Source: JAMCXS01 sp964459065 (lineage in GTDB: Bacteria; Acidobacteriota; Terriglobia; UBA7540). From it: a stretch of 10,139 nt of DNA. The position numbers and the translations under genes were made by a program. Location of the stretch: NCBI GenBank assembly GCA_964459065.1, contig CAYWMN010000130.1, positions 1 through 10,139 of the forward strand, given 5' to 3'. Within the stretch, counting starts at the first letter, position 1. Every line of letters begins with the position of its first letter. Under the pieces are notes generated by a model that was given only the letters and a program-made list of their open reading frames with translations, was not told where the DNA came from and searched no databases. Positions 1 to 5,387 of the stretch are shown in pieces.

Positions 1-561
1 TCGCGGAAAAAGAAAGGCATTCGGCAATGGTGCTCCAACCATTGGGCGACAACGCTCTGCTTCGACCCAGTGTCCGGGGTGCTGCTGAGTCATGCAGACA
101 TTAGCGCCACAACAAAGCTGTCGGATTATGAGCCGTGGGGAAACAAGGTGTTTCCCCGGACCATCATGGTATCCATTGGCAAGCACCGCATCGCGGGTTT
201 CAAGGTTGTACAACTCACCAGTTTGGGCCAGCCACACGCCGGCACATTTTCCCCGCCTGCCGGCGCGACCGAATCGCCGGGATGCCAGGATCCTGAACCT
301 CCGAAGAAGCTGACTGGAACTGTTCCGCGATACCCGTATGCCGCCATAGAGGAACGTATCAGCGGCACAGTACGAGTCCTCGCAGAGATCGGAGTCGACG
401 GAAAAGTGCATAATCCCCATGTGGAAGATTCGCCTGGTAAGATATTAAGCGCTCCGGCTCTCAAGGCAATTCAAAACTGGACACATCAGCCTTCAACCTG
501 TCACGGCACGCCGGTCCCAATCGAAACCGAGATTGATGTCGACTTCAGCATATCTGGGTGA
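1..561 (+). CDS. TonB C-terminal-domain protein (energy-transducer-like), 5' truncated by window edge
   Basis: The reading frame is open from base 1 to a TGA at 559-561 (186 residues in window), so the true start lies upstream. A GTG at 70 is in frame but has no ribosome-binding site and would split the upstream module. The last ~75 residues (about 109-184) match the TonB_C fold: a P-R-Y-P-Y-A-A opening, an I-S-G-T-V-R-V strand, an I-G-V-D-G-K-V turn, a P-A-L-K-A-I-Q-N-W helix, and a terminal P-V-x-I-E-T-E-I-D-V-D-F strand. Before it are a short Pro/Gly-rich linker and a beta-rich segment with F-D-P-x-S-G-V-L-L, S-D-Y and F-P-R, of a kind I associate with acidobacterial TonB-domain proteins (recollection, not a search). 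TonB-type domains span the periplasm and contact outer-membrane receptors. No ExbB/ExbD is visible, so coupling to the proton motive force is unproven. It converges on clpB. Confidence 0.8.
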   Translation, partial: SRKKKGIRQWCSNHWATTLCFDPVSGVLLSHADISATTKLSDYEPWGNKVFPRTIMVSIGKHRIAGFKVVQLTSLGQPHAGTFSPPAGATESPGCQDPEPPKKLTGTVPRYPYAAIEERISGTVRVLAEIGVDGKVHNPHVEDSPGKILSAPALKAIQNWTHQPSTCHGTPVPIETEIDVDFSISG

Positions 562-670
562 AGACCTGTTTGGCGGTGCTGTTGGCGCAACCGTCTGTCC
601 TTTTGCAGTCTGCAATCTCCCGGCTGCATAAGCCCCAACCCTTGAAACGATCGGCGGCTGGAGCTACTGA

Positions 671-708
671 GACGTCAAAGACACGAGTGAACCCGCGTCT
701 TTGACGTC
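671..708. terminator. Stem-loop between convergent genes, candidate bidirectional terminator
   Basis: GACGTCAAAGAC (671-682) pairs perfectly with GTCTTTGACGTC (697-708). After one A/C mismatch two more pairs (684-685 with 694-695) close an 8-base loop. It lies in the 173-base gap between the ends of the TonB-domain gene and clpB, where transcription from both sides must stop. Neither side has a clear T-run, so it is not a textbook intrinsic terminator. It could also be a transcript-stabilising 3' structure. The rest of the gap holds nothing I can identify. Confidence 0.5.
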
Positions 709-734
709 GCCTATCTACGGAGCGTTCTGAGGAT

Positions 735-3374
735 TTACTGTTTCGCGGCTTTGGTCTTTGCCGGGGTGAAGGTCATCTCGCCTTTTTTCAGGTCGGCGTC
801 AACTTCGAGACTTTCGCCGGGCATGACCTCGCCTTCCAGGAGTTTGAGCGCCAGCGGGTCCTGGATCAGGCGCTGGATGGCGCGTTTGAGCGGCCGGGCG
901 CCGAACTGCGGATCGTAACCGCGCTCAAAGATCAGTTCCCGCGCCTTGTCGGTGAGCTGAATCGTGATCTTGCGTTCGGCCAGCATACCGCGCAGGCGGG
1001 TGAGCTGCAGCTCGATGATCTTGGCGATCTGTTCCTTGCCGAGCGCGTTGAAGACCACAATTTCATCCACGCGGTTCAGGAATTCGGGCCGGAAGTTTTC
1101 AAGCAGCATCGCCTGAATGCGTTTCTTGAGGTCCTCGGAAAGCTCCGGGGGCTGGCCCGTTCGCGAGCCGTTCATGGCTTCATGAATCAGGTGGCTGCCG
1201 ATGTTGCTGGTCATGATGATGACAGTGTTCCGAAAGTCCACCGTCCGTCCCTTGCCGTCGGTCAGGCGGCCTTCGTCGAGAATCTGCAGGAAGATGTTAA
1301 AGACGTCCGCGTGCGCCTTTTCGATTTCGTCAAACAGCAGCACGGAATACGGCCGCCGCCGCACCTGCTCGGTGAGCTGCCCGCCTTCTTCGTATCCCAC
1401 GTAGCCGGGAGGCGCGCCGATCAGCCGCGCCACCGCGTGCTTCTCCATATATTCGGACATATCAATGCGGAGCATGGCGCGCTCGTCGTCAAACAGAAAC
1501 TCGGCAAGCGCCCGCGCCAGTTCCGTTTTCCCCACGCCCGTGGGGCCCAGAAAGATGAAGCTGCCGATCGGGCGGTTCGGGTCGGAAAGTCCCGCCCGGC
1601 TGCGCCGCACGGCGTTGGCCACCAGCCGCAGAGCTTCTTCCTGCCCTACCACGCGCAGCCGCAGGCGGTCTTCCATTTCGACCAGCTTCGACACTTCGCC
1701 TTCCAGCATCTTGGCCACCGGAATGCCGGTCCATTTGGAAACCACGCGAGCCACGTCCTCTTCGTCCACTTCTTCCTTCAGCATCCGGGCCGCTTTGCCT
1801 TTCCCTTCCAGCTCCGAGTTCGCCTCGGCAAGTTCTTTTTCCAGACTGACCAGCTTGCCGTAGCGGATTTCCGAGGCTTTGGCCAGGTCGCCTTCGCGCG
1901 TGGCGCGCTGCTCGTCCACCTTGGCCTGCTCGATGTTCGACTTCAGCTCCCGGATGCGGGTGATGATTTCCTTTTCTGCATTCCAGCGCAGCTTCAAGCG
2001 GTCGGACTGCTCCTGGAGGCCCGCAAGCTCCTTTTCAAGCTTGGCCAGGCGTTCGCGCGAAGCGGGATCTTCCTCCTTCTTAAGCGCCTGCCGCTCGATT
2101 TCAAGCTGCGTGATGCGCCGCTCAATCTGGTCGATCTCCGCCGGCATCGAATCAATCTCAATCCGCAGGCCCGAAGCCGCCTCGTCGATCAGGTCGATGG
2201 CTTTGTCGGGCAGAAAGCGGTCGGAAATGTACCGGTTCGAGAGCACCGCCGCGGCCACAATGGCGGAGTCCTTGATGCGCACGCCGTGGTGGACTTCATA
2301 GCGTTCCTTGAGTCCCCGCAGAATCGCGATGGTGTCTTCAACGCTCGGCTGGCCGACCAGAACGGGCTGGAAACGCCGCTCGAGCGCCGCGTCTTTTTCA
2401 ATGTACTTCTTGTACTCGTTCAGCGTGGTGGCGCCGATGCAGCGCAACTCGCCGCGCGCCAGCGCCGGCTTCAGCATGTTGGAAGCGTCAATCGAGCCTT
2501 CGGCCGCGCCCGCGCCCACCAGGGTATGCAACTCGTCGATGAACAGGACGACCTGGCCGCTCGATTCCTCAATTTCCTTCAGCAGCGCCTTCAGGCGGTC
2601 TTCAAACTCGCCCCGGTATTTGGAACCTGCCACCATCGAGCCCAGGTCAAGCGCCACAATCCGCTTCGACTTGAGCGATTCCGGCACGTCGCCGGCCACA
2701 ATCCGCTGCGCAATGCCTTCCACGATTGCCGTCTTGCCCACGCCCGGCTCGCCGATCAGCACCGGATTGTTCTTGGTGCGCCGTGAGAGCACTTGAATCA
2801 CCCGGCGGATTTCATCGTCCCGGCCGATCACCGGGTCGAGCTTGCCCCGCCGCGCCAGTTCCGTCAGGTCGCGCGCGTAACGCTCCAGCGCCTGGTATTT
2901 GGCTTCCGGGTTCTGGTCGGTCACCCGCTGCGAGCCGCGAATGGCCACCAACGCTTTCAGGATGGCGTCATGGGAAACTCCCAGCCGCGCAAGAATCTGG
3001 CCCGCGGGGTCGTTCTTCTTTTTGGCAAGAGCCAGCAGCAGATGCTCGGTGGAGACAAACTCATCCTTGAAGGGTTCGGTTTCCTTGGCCGCCTGGTCCA
3101 GAATCTCTTTAAGTGCCGGAGAAAGATAGTGGTCCGCCGTCCCGCCCACTTTGGGCAGACGCTCAAGGGCTTTTTCGGCTTCCTGACTGACGCTCGCGGG
3201 CGTTGCGCCCAGCCGCTCCAGAATTGCCGGAACAATGCCTTCGGATTGCTCTAGCAAAGCGAGAAGCAGGTGGAGAGGCTCCAGTTGCTGATTGCCAAAG
3301 CGGCCCGCAACGTCCTGCGTGCCTTGCAGGGCTTCCTGGGCTTTGATGGTGAATTTGTCAAAACGTGTCGCCAT
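735..3374 (-). CDS. clpB: ATP-dependent disaggregase ClpB (Hsp100)
   Basis: An 879-residue hexameric AAA+ chaperone that pulls polypeptides out of aggregates with DnaK/DnaJ/GrpE in the cytoplasm; the usual family length is about 860. All domains are present: a double Clp-N repeat (about 1-145); first ATPase with Walker A GEPGVGKT (208-215), Walker B and DELHT (about 276-284), pore loop KYRG near 253 and arginine finger ALERRF near 334; a coiled-coil M domain rich in Glu/Lys/Arg (about 400-520), which separates ClpB from ClpA and ClpC; second ATPase with Walker A GPTGVGKT (610-617), Walker B LLFDEIEKAH (about 679-688), pore loop GYVGYEEGG near 657, FLNRVDE near 768 and sensor-2 GARPLKR (825-831). 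The ATG at 3374 is chosen because AAGGA (3381-3385) sits 6 bases upstream and the protein then begins with family-typical MATRFDKFT. An in-frame ATG at 3407 adds 11 residues but lacks this support. It is the last gene of the hsp20-hsp20-clpB block. Confidence 0.97.
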   Translation of the reverse strand: MATRFDKFTIKAQEALQGTQDVAGRFGNQQLEPLHLLLALLEQSEGIVPAILERLGATPASVSQEAEKALERLPKVGGTADHYLSPALKEILDQAAKETEPFKDEFVSTEHLLLALAKKKNDPAGQILARLGVSHDAILKALVAIRGSQRVTDQNPEAKYQALERYARDLTELARRGKLDPVIGRDDEIRRVIQVLSRRTKNNPVLIGEPGVGKTAIVEGIAQRIVAGDVPESLKSKRIVALDLGSMVAGSKYRGEFEDRLKALLKEIEESSGQVVLFIDELHTLVGAGAAEGSIDASNMLKPALARGELRCIGATTLNEYKKYIEKDAALERRFQPVLVGQPSVEDTIAILRGLKERYEVHHGVRIKDSAIVAAAVLSNRYISDRFLPDKAIDLIDEAASGLRIEIDSMPAEIDQIERRITQLEIERQALKKEEDPASRERLAKLEKELAGLQEQSDRLKLRWNAEKEIITRIRELKSNIEQAKVDEQRATREGDLAKASEIRYGKLVSLEKELAEANSELEGKGKAARMLKEEVDEEDVARVVSKWTGIPVAKMLEGEVSKLVEMEDRLRLRVVGQEEALRLVANAVRRSRAGLSDPNRPIGSFIFLGPTGVGKTELARALAEFLFDDERAMLRIDMSEYMEKHAVARLIGAPPGYVGYEEGGQLTEQVRRRPYSVLLFDEIEKAHADVFNIFLQILDEGRLTDGKGRTVDFRNTVIIMTSNIGSHLIHEAMNGSRTGQPPELSEDLKKRIQAMLLENFRPEFLNRVDEIVVFNALGKEQIAKIIELQLTRLRGMLAERKITIQLTDKARELIFERGYDPQFGARPLKRAIQRLIQDPLALKLLEGEVMPGESLEVDADLKKGEMTFTPAKTKAAKQ

Positions 3375-3408
3375 AAGGTTTCCTTGGGTCTTGCGATTTA
3401 AAGCCAAT

Positions 3409-3440
3409 CCGGGCTGGCTTCCTCACGCCCGCCAGCCCGG
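3409..3440 (-). other. GC-rich stem-loop in the clpB leader
   Basis: CCGGGCTGGC (3409-3418) and GCCAGCCCGG (3431-3440) are perfect 10-base complements around a 12-base loop. The structure ends about 24 bases upstream of the clpB ribosome-binding site. On the minus strand it is followed by ATTGGCTTTAAATCG, without a real T-run, so termination is unlikely to be efficient. A role in mRNA processing, stability or temperature-sensitive translation is possible but inferred. Confidence 0.4.
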
Positions 3441-3453
3441 GATCAATTCATGG

Positions 3454-3478
3454 GCGCCGCCGCCTCATGGGGCGGCGC
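3454..3478 (-). other. GC-rich stem-loop after hsp20 copy B
   Basis: GCGCCGCC (3454-3461) pairs with GGCGGCGC (3471-3478) around a 9-base loop, 20 bases past the hsp20 B stop codon. No T-run follows on the minus strand. Together with the hairpin at 3409-3440 it could partly uncouple expression of hsp20 B from clpB, or be a processing barrier protecting the upstream mRNA. It overlaps the sigma32-like motif described separately, so one of the two may be coincidental. Confidence 0.4.
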
Positions 3479-3494
3479 GGGTACCAGTTCAGCG
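3465..3494 (-). promoter_or_regulatory. Weak sigma32-like promoter candidate for clpB
   Basis: On the minus strand CGCTGAA (3494-3488) is followed after 15 bases by CCCCATGA (3472-3465). This resembles the heat-shock sigma32 pattern of CTTGAA, 13-17 bases, CCCCAT. The -10-like half is good; the -35-like half is imperfect. Its position directly after hsp20 B and about 85 bases before clpB suits an internal heat-inducible promoter. No rpoH is in the window, and the C-rich half is part of a GC hairpin, so chance is a real possibility. Confidence 0.25.
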
Positions 3495-3498
3495 TAAC

Positions 3499-3951
3499 TC
3501 ACTTGCCGACGCCGATCTTGATTTTTTTCGGTTTGGCTTCCTCGCGTTTGGGCATGGTCAGCGTCAGAACGCCGTCCTTGAAGTCCGCCTTGACCTTTTC
3601 CGCATCGATTGCGGCCGGCAGCGGAAAAGTCCGCCCAAAGCTTCCGTAGGCCCTCTCGACGTGACAGTAGTTCTCTTCCTTGATTTCGCTTTCGTGTTTG
3701 CGCTCGCCCCTCAGGTAGAGCGTCCCGTCGTGCACCGTAACTTCAACGTCTTTGGGATCGATGCCCGGTAATTCTGCTTCGAGCACAAGGTTCTGTTCCG
3801 TCTCATAAAGGTTAACCGGAGGCATCCAGTTGCCGGAGCTGAGACCTTCGTCTTCGGCAGGAAAGCGCCCCAAAGTTTGGTTGAGCAAACGATTCATCCG
3901 GTCTTGGGTTGCAAGCAAGTCTCGAAAGGGTTCCCATCGTACGATTGGCAT
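3499..3951 (-). CDS. Small heat-shock protein Hsp20 (alpha-crystallin family), copy B
   Basis: A 150-residue ATP-independent holdase that binds unfolding proteins in the cytoplasm and hands them to DnaK/ClpB. The N-terminal arm begins PIVRWEPFRDL. The alpha-crystallin domain runs from about 43 (WMPPVNLYET) to 135 and includes ELPGID and the signature A-x3-D-G-V-L (A122 to L129). The C-terminal tail carries the I-x-I oligomerisation motif (I144-K-I146). The start at 3951 is chosen over an in-frame ATG at 3960 because AAGGAGGT (3968-3961) lies 9 bases before 3951 but abuts 3960; copy A starts in the same way. It is clearly paralogous to copy A (more than half the residues identical by eye) and lies 92 bases downstream of it and 124 bases upstream of clpB, probably in one transcript. 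Confidence 0.93.
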   Translation of the reverse strand: MPIVRWEPFRDLLATQDRMNRLLNQTLGRFPAEDEGLSSGNWMPPVNLYETEQNLVLEAELPGIDPKDVEVTVHDGTLYLRGERKHESEIKEENYCHVERAYGSFGRTFPLPAAIDAEKVKADFKDGVLTLTMPKREEAKPKKIKIGVGK

Positions 3952-3960
3952 TGTCTTCAT

Positions 3961-3968
3961 ACCTCCTT
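3961..3968 (-). promoter_or_regulatory. Strong Shine-Dalgarno deciding the hsp20 B start
   Basis: The minus strand reads AAGGAGGT, a near-perfect anti-16S complement. It is 9 bases from the ATG at 3951 and directly touches the ATG at 3960, so only the former has workable spacing. The homologous site before hsp20 A (4506-4499) has the same eight bases, 8 bases from its ATG. Confidence 0.75.
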
Positions 3969-3998
3969 GATTAAGTGGCGCAACACCCCGGGCTGCGA

Positions 3999-4021
3999 GC
4001 CCGCGACGCCGGGTCGCGGGC
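3999..4021 (-). other. GC stem-loop in the hsp20 A-hsp20 B gap
   Basis: GCCCGCGAC (3999-4007) pairs with GTCGCGGGC (4013-4021), a 9-base-pair stem with a 5-base loop, 22 bases beyond the hsp20 A stop codon. The minus strand continues with TCGCAGCCCGG and has no T-run, so full termination is unlikely. An intercistronic stability or processing element that lets copy A be made in excess over copy B and clpB is a reasonable guess. Confidence 0.45.
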
Positions 4022-4043
4022 CTCATCAAGCCGCTCCGCGGGC

Positions 4044-4490
4044 TTACTGAACGTTGATCTTGATCGTCTTAGGTTTGGCCTCCTCGCGCTTTGGCAGCGT
4101 CAGCGTCAGGATGCCATCCTTGTATCCGGCCTCGACCTTCTCCGCATTAACCGAGGCGGGCAAGGCAAAGGTTCGGCTGAATGCTCCGTAAGTCCGTTCA
4201 ACACGGTGCAGATTCTCCTCTTTGACCTCTTTTTCGAATTTTCGCTCGCCCTTGAGGTAGAGAGTGTTGTCTTCCACGCGGACCTCAACTTCGTTGGGGT
4301 CCACACCGGGCAATTCAGCCTTCAACACAAGTCGGTCGTCGGTTTCGTAAATATCCACCGGCGGCATCCAGGCCCGCGCCGAGGGCTCCTCGTTACCGAA
4401 AGCCCGGGCGAAGGTGTCGTTGAACAGCCGATTGAATCGGTCCTGAGTGGTTACCAAATCCCGGAAAGGTTCCCATCTTACGATCGCCAT
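4044..4490 (-). CDS. Small heat-shock protein Hsp20 (alpha-crystallin family), copy A
   Basis: A 148-residue paralogue of the next gene. The N-terminal arm begins AIVRWEPFRDL, the alpha-crystallin domain spans about 41-133 with WMPPVDIYET, ELPGVD and the signature A121-GYKD-G-I-L128, and the tail ends in I143-K-I145. Small Hsps of this class form large oligomers that shield hydrophobic surfaces of denaturing proteins. The ATG at 4490 follows AAGGAGGT by 8 bases. It is the first gene of the hsp20-hsp20-clpB block and sits about 40 bases downstream of a near-consensus promoter. Main differences from copy B are in the N-terminal arm (residues 20-40), the part that usually sets client choice and oligomer form, and in lacking the Cys that copy B has at residue 96. 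Confidence 0.94.
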   Translation of the reverse strand: MAIVRWEPFRDLVTTQDRFNRLFNDTFARAFGNEEPSARAWMPPVDIYETDDRLVLKAELPGVDPNEVEVRVEDNTLYLKGERKFEKEVKEENLHRVERTYGAFSRTFALPASVNAEKVEAGYKDGILTLTLPKREEAKPKTIKINVQ

Positions 4491-4520
4491 GGTTCATTAC
4501 CTCCTTAAGCATCTAACTTC

Positions 4521-4551
4521 TTAGTGTAAATTGATAATAAAACCTTAGTGT
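4521..4551. repeat. Direct repeat pair TTAGTGT around the hsp20 -10 element, possible operator
   Basis: TTAGTGT occurs at 4521-4527 and 4545-4551 (8-base CTTAGTGT if the preceding C is included), 24 bases apart. One copy is in the promoter spacer, the other just downstream of the -10. Such placement would let a bound protein block RNA polymerase. The sites match neither CIRCE nor the HspR HAIR inverted repeat. Repeat and position are seen; the operator role is inferred. Confidence 0.35.
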
Positions 4552-4562
4552 TTGCCTGTCAA
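4534..4562 (-). promoter_or_regulatory. Sigma70-type promoter for the hsp20-hsp20-clpB block
   Basis: On the minus strand TTGACA (4562-4557) is separated by exactly 17 bases from TATTAT (4539-4534). The -35 is perfect and the -10 matches five of six consensus bases. Directly upstream (4563-4590) is an almost pure A/T stretch resembling an UP element. Transcription would begin near 4527 and give a leader of about 37 bases ending in a strong Shine-Dalgarno. With such a core, control by a repressor or by RNA stability would be expected rather than by an alternative sigma factor. Confidence 0.75.
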
Positions 4563-4666
4563 GTATTTTATAATATTTATTTTTCAATATCTTACGAAAC
4601 AATCATTCCTCCTATGGAGATCTTTCAGCCTGATTTCGAGCTCCTGGAAAGCGTTGGCGGTGTCTT

Positions 4667-4735
4667 AGGACGCACTTAACCTTGTTTCCGCGCTGGAAAT
4701 TCCTCGATCAGCAAGGCTGAAGCCAGGACGCACTT
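4667..4735. repeat. 11-base direct repeat AGGACGCACTT
   Basis: Exact copies at 4667-4677 and 4725-4735, with 58 bases from start to start and CTGGAAA-like sequence upstream of both. It may be the relic of a local duplication or a pair of binding sites upstream of the peroxiredoxin. Chance is unlikely but not excluded. Confidence 0.35.
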
Positions 4736-4759
4736 CTCCTTACATGGCAGTCCGGTTAC

Positions 4760-4787
4760 TTCATTCTCTGCTGATTCGTGCTAGACT
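4760..4787 (+). promoter_or_regulatory. Possible extended -10 promoter for the peroxiredoxin
   Basis: TG-C-TAGACT (4779-4787) is an extended -10. A poor -35 (TTCATT, 4760-4765) stands 16 bases before it. Transcription would start near 4794 and give a leader of about 96 bases containing two hairpins. Confidence 0.3.
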
Positions 4788-4820
4788 TCGGTGAAGGTTG
4801 CTGACTTCGGGTTGGAGTCT

Positions 4821-4857
4821 CGAAAAGTTTTTCGGACCGGAGAAGCCCAACTTCTCC
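4821..4857 (+). other. Two tandem hairpins in the peroxiredoxin leader
   Basis: CGAAAA (4821-4826) can pair with TTTTCG (4829-4834), though the tight loop would cost the inner pair. GGAGAAG (4839-4845) pairs perfectly with CTTCTCC (4851-4857) around CCCAA. They end 32 bases before the ATG and do not cover it. They may shape leader stability; no known riboswitch class is recognised. Confidence 0.35.
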
Positions 4858-4889
4858 AGGCAATCAATCGCCATCATCGGGGGGGGCAG

Positions 4890-5345
4890 ATGAAATTGGA
4901 AGTGGGTGACCGGGCCCCGGACTTTGAGCTGGAGGATGATAACGGCCGCCGGGTCCGGCTAAGCGATTTTGCGGGCAGGCCGGTGGTGCTGGCCTTTTAC
5001 GTTCTGGCAAATACGCCAGGCTGTGCGGGCGAACTCCGCGCTTACCAGGACGATTTCGCTGAGTTTGAGAAAGCGGGGGCACAAATCCTGGGGATCAGCG
5101 TCAACAAGCCTGCGGCCAACCGCGAGTTTGCCGAAAAGCTGGGGCTCACCTTTCCGCTGCTCTGCGATCCGGACAAGCAAGTGACCCGGCGATACGGCAT
5201 CCTCAGTTTCTTTCGCGTTGCCCGCCGCACGACGTTCGTGCTGGACCGCCAGGGCATAATCCGGCGCATTGACCGTGGCAGGGCCGCCCTGATTCCGGAT
5301 TCAGCCCTGGAGGCTTGCCGCCTGGCTTTGCCCAAATCAGATTAA
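4890..5345 (+). CDS. Peroxiredoxin, AhpC/TSA (BCP/PrxQ-like) family
   Basis: A 151-residue thioredoxin-fold peroxidase, predicted to reduce H2O2 or organic hydroperoxides in the cytoplasm (no signal peptide). Visible marks: the opening VGDRAPDFEL; LSDFAGRPVVLAFY (about 24-37); TPGC with the peroxidatic Cys at 45; GAQILGISV (63-71); F-P-L-L-C-D-P-D (78-85); and the conserved Arg in ARRTTFVLD near 112-113. Two departures: the Pro of the PxxxTxxC motif is Val38, and the BCP-type resolving Cys five residues after Cys45 is absent (Arg50). Cys82 and Cys133 are the other cysteines. It may be a 1-Cys enzyme or use an unusual partner. The ATG at 4890 is chosen because the domain starts there and a G-run lies just upstream; an in-frame GTG at 4791 adds 33 residues without domain support. 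It converges on the UPF0182 gene. Confidence 0.88.
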   Translation: MKLEVGDRAPDFELEDDNGRRVRLSDFAGRPVVLAFYVLANTPGCAGELRAYQDDFAEFEKAGAQILGISVNKPAANREFAEKLGLTFPLLCDPDKQVTRRYGILSFFRVARRTTFVLDRQGIIRRIDRGRAALIPDSALEACRLALPKSD

Positions 5346-5360
5346 GCAAAGCCCCCGGAT

Positions 5361-5387
5361 CTTCGGAGCTGGCATCCGGCGCCGAAG
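5361..5387. terminator. Bidirectional terminator-like hairpin between peroxiredoxin and UPF0182 genes
   Basis: CTTCGG (5361-5366) pairs with CCGAAG (5382-5387). After one A/G mismatch, five further pairs (5368-5372 with 5376-5380, one of them G-T) close a 3-base loop. It fills most of the 42-base gap between the two stop codons. The plus strand continues CTATTTGG, a weak T-tract; the minus strand gives only GGGGGCTTTG. Shared use by both convergent genes is the simplest reading. Confidence 0.6.

Larger units (their letters stand above)
4591..4889. other. Intergenic region between divergent hsp20 A and peroxiredoxin
   Basis: No convincing gene lies here. A 21-codon ORF at 4614-4679 (+) lacks a ribosome-binding site. 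A TATAAT at 4569-4574 (+) could be a rightward -10 but has no good -35. The contents I can name are an 11-base direct repeat (4667-4677 and 4725-4735), a possible promoter (4760-4787), two leader hairpins (4821-4857) and a run of eight G (4879-4886). The right third (4791-4889) is in frame with the peroxiredoxin but adds no recognisable domain. Confidence 0.5.

Noticed and set aside
1182..2786. 534-codon open frame on the plus strand inside clpB
   Set aside because: It is antisense to the conserved ATPase core of ClpB and shows no independent motif or ribosome-binding site; a codon-bias shadow.
3952..3960. Three-residue longer hsp20 B starting at the ATG at 3960
   Set aside because: The Shine-Dalgarno abuts this ATG with no spacer, whereas the ATG at 3951 has normal spacing and matches the start of the paralogue.
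4491..4620. CIRCE (HrcA) or HAIR (HspR) heat-shock operator upstream of hsp20 A
   Set aside because: Neither the TTAGCACTC-N9-GAGTGCTAA pattern nor CTTGAGT-N7-ACTCAAG is present on either strand; only the unrelated TTAGTGT repeats are.
4614..4679. 21-codon ORF starting MEIFQPDFELL in the hsp20-peroxiredoxin gap
   Set aside because: There is no ribosome-binding site (pyrimidine-rich CATTCCTCCT precedes the ATG), and it overlaps a direct repeat; too short to support.
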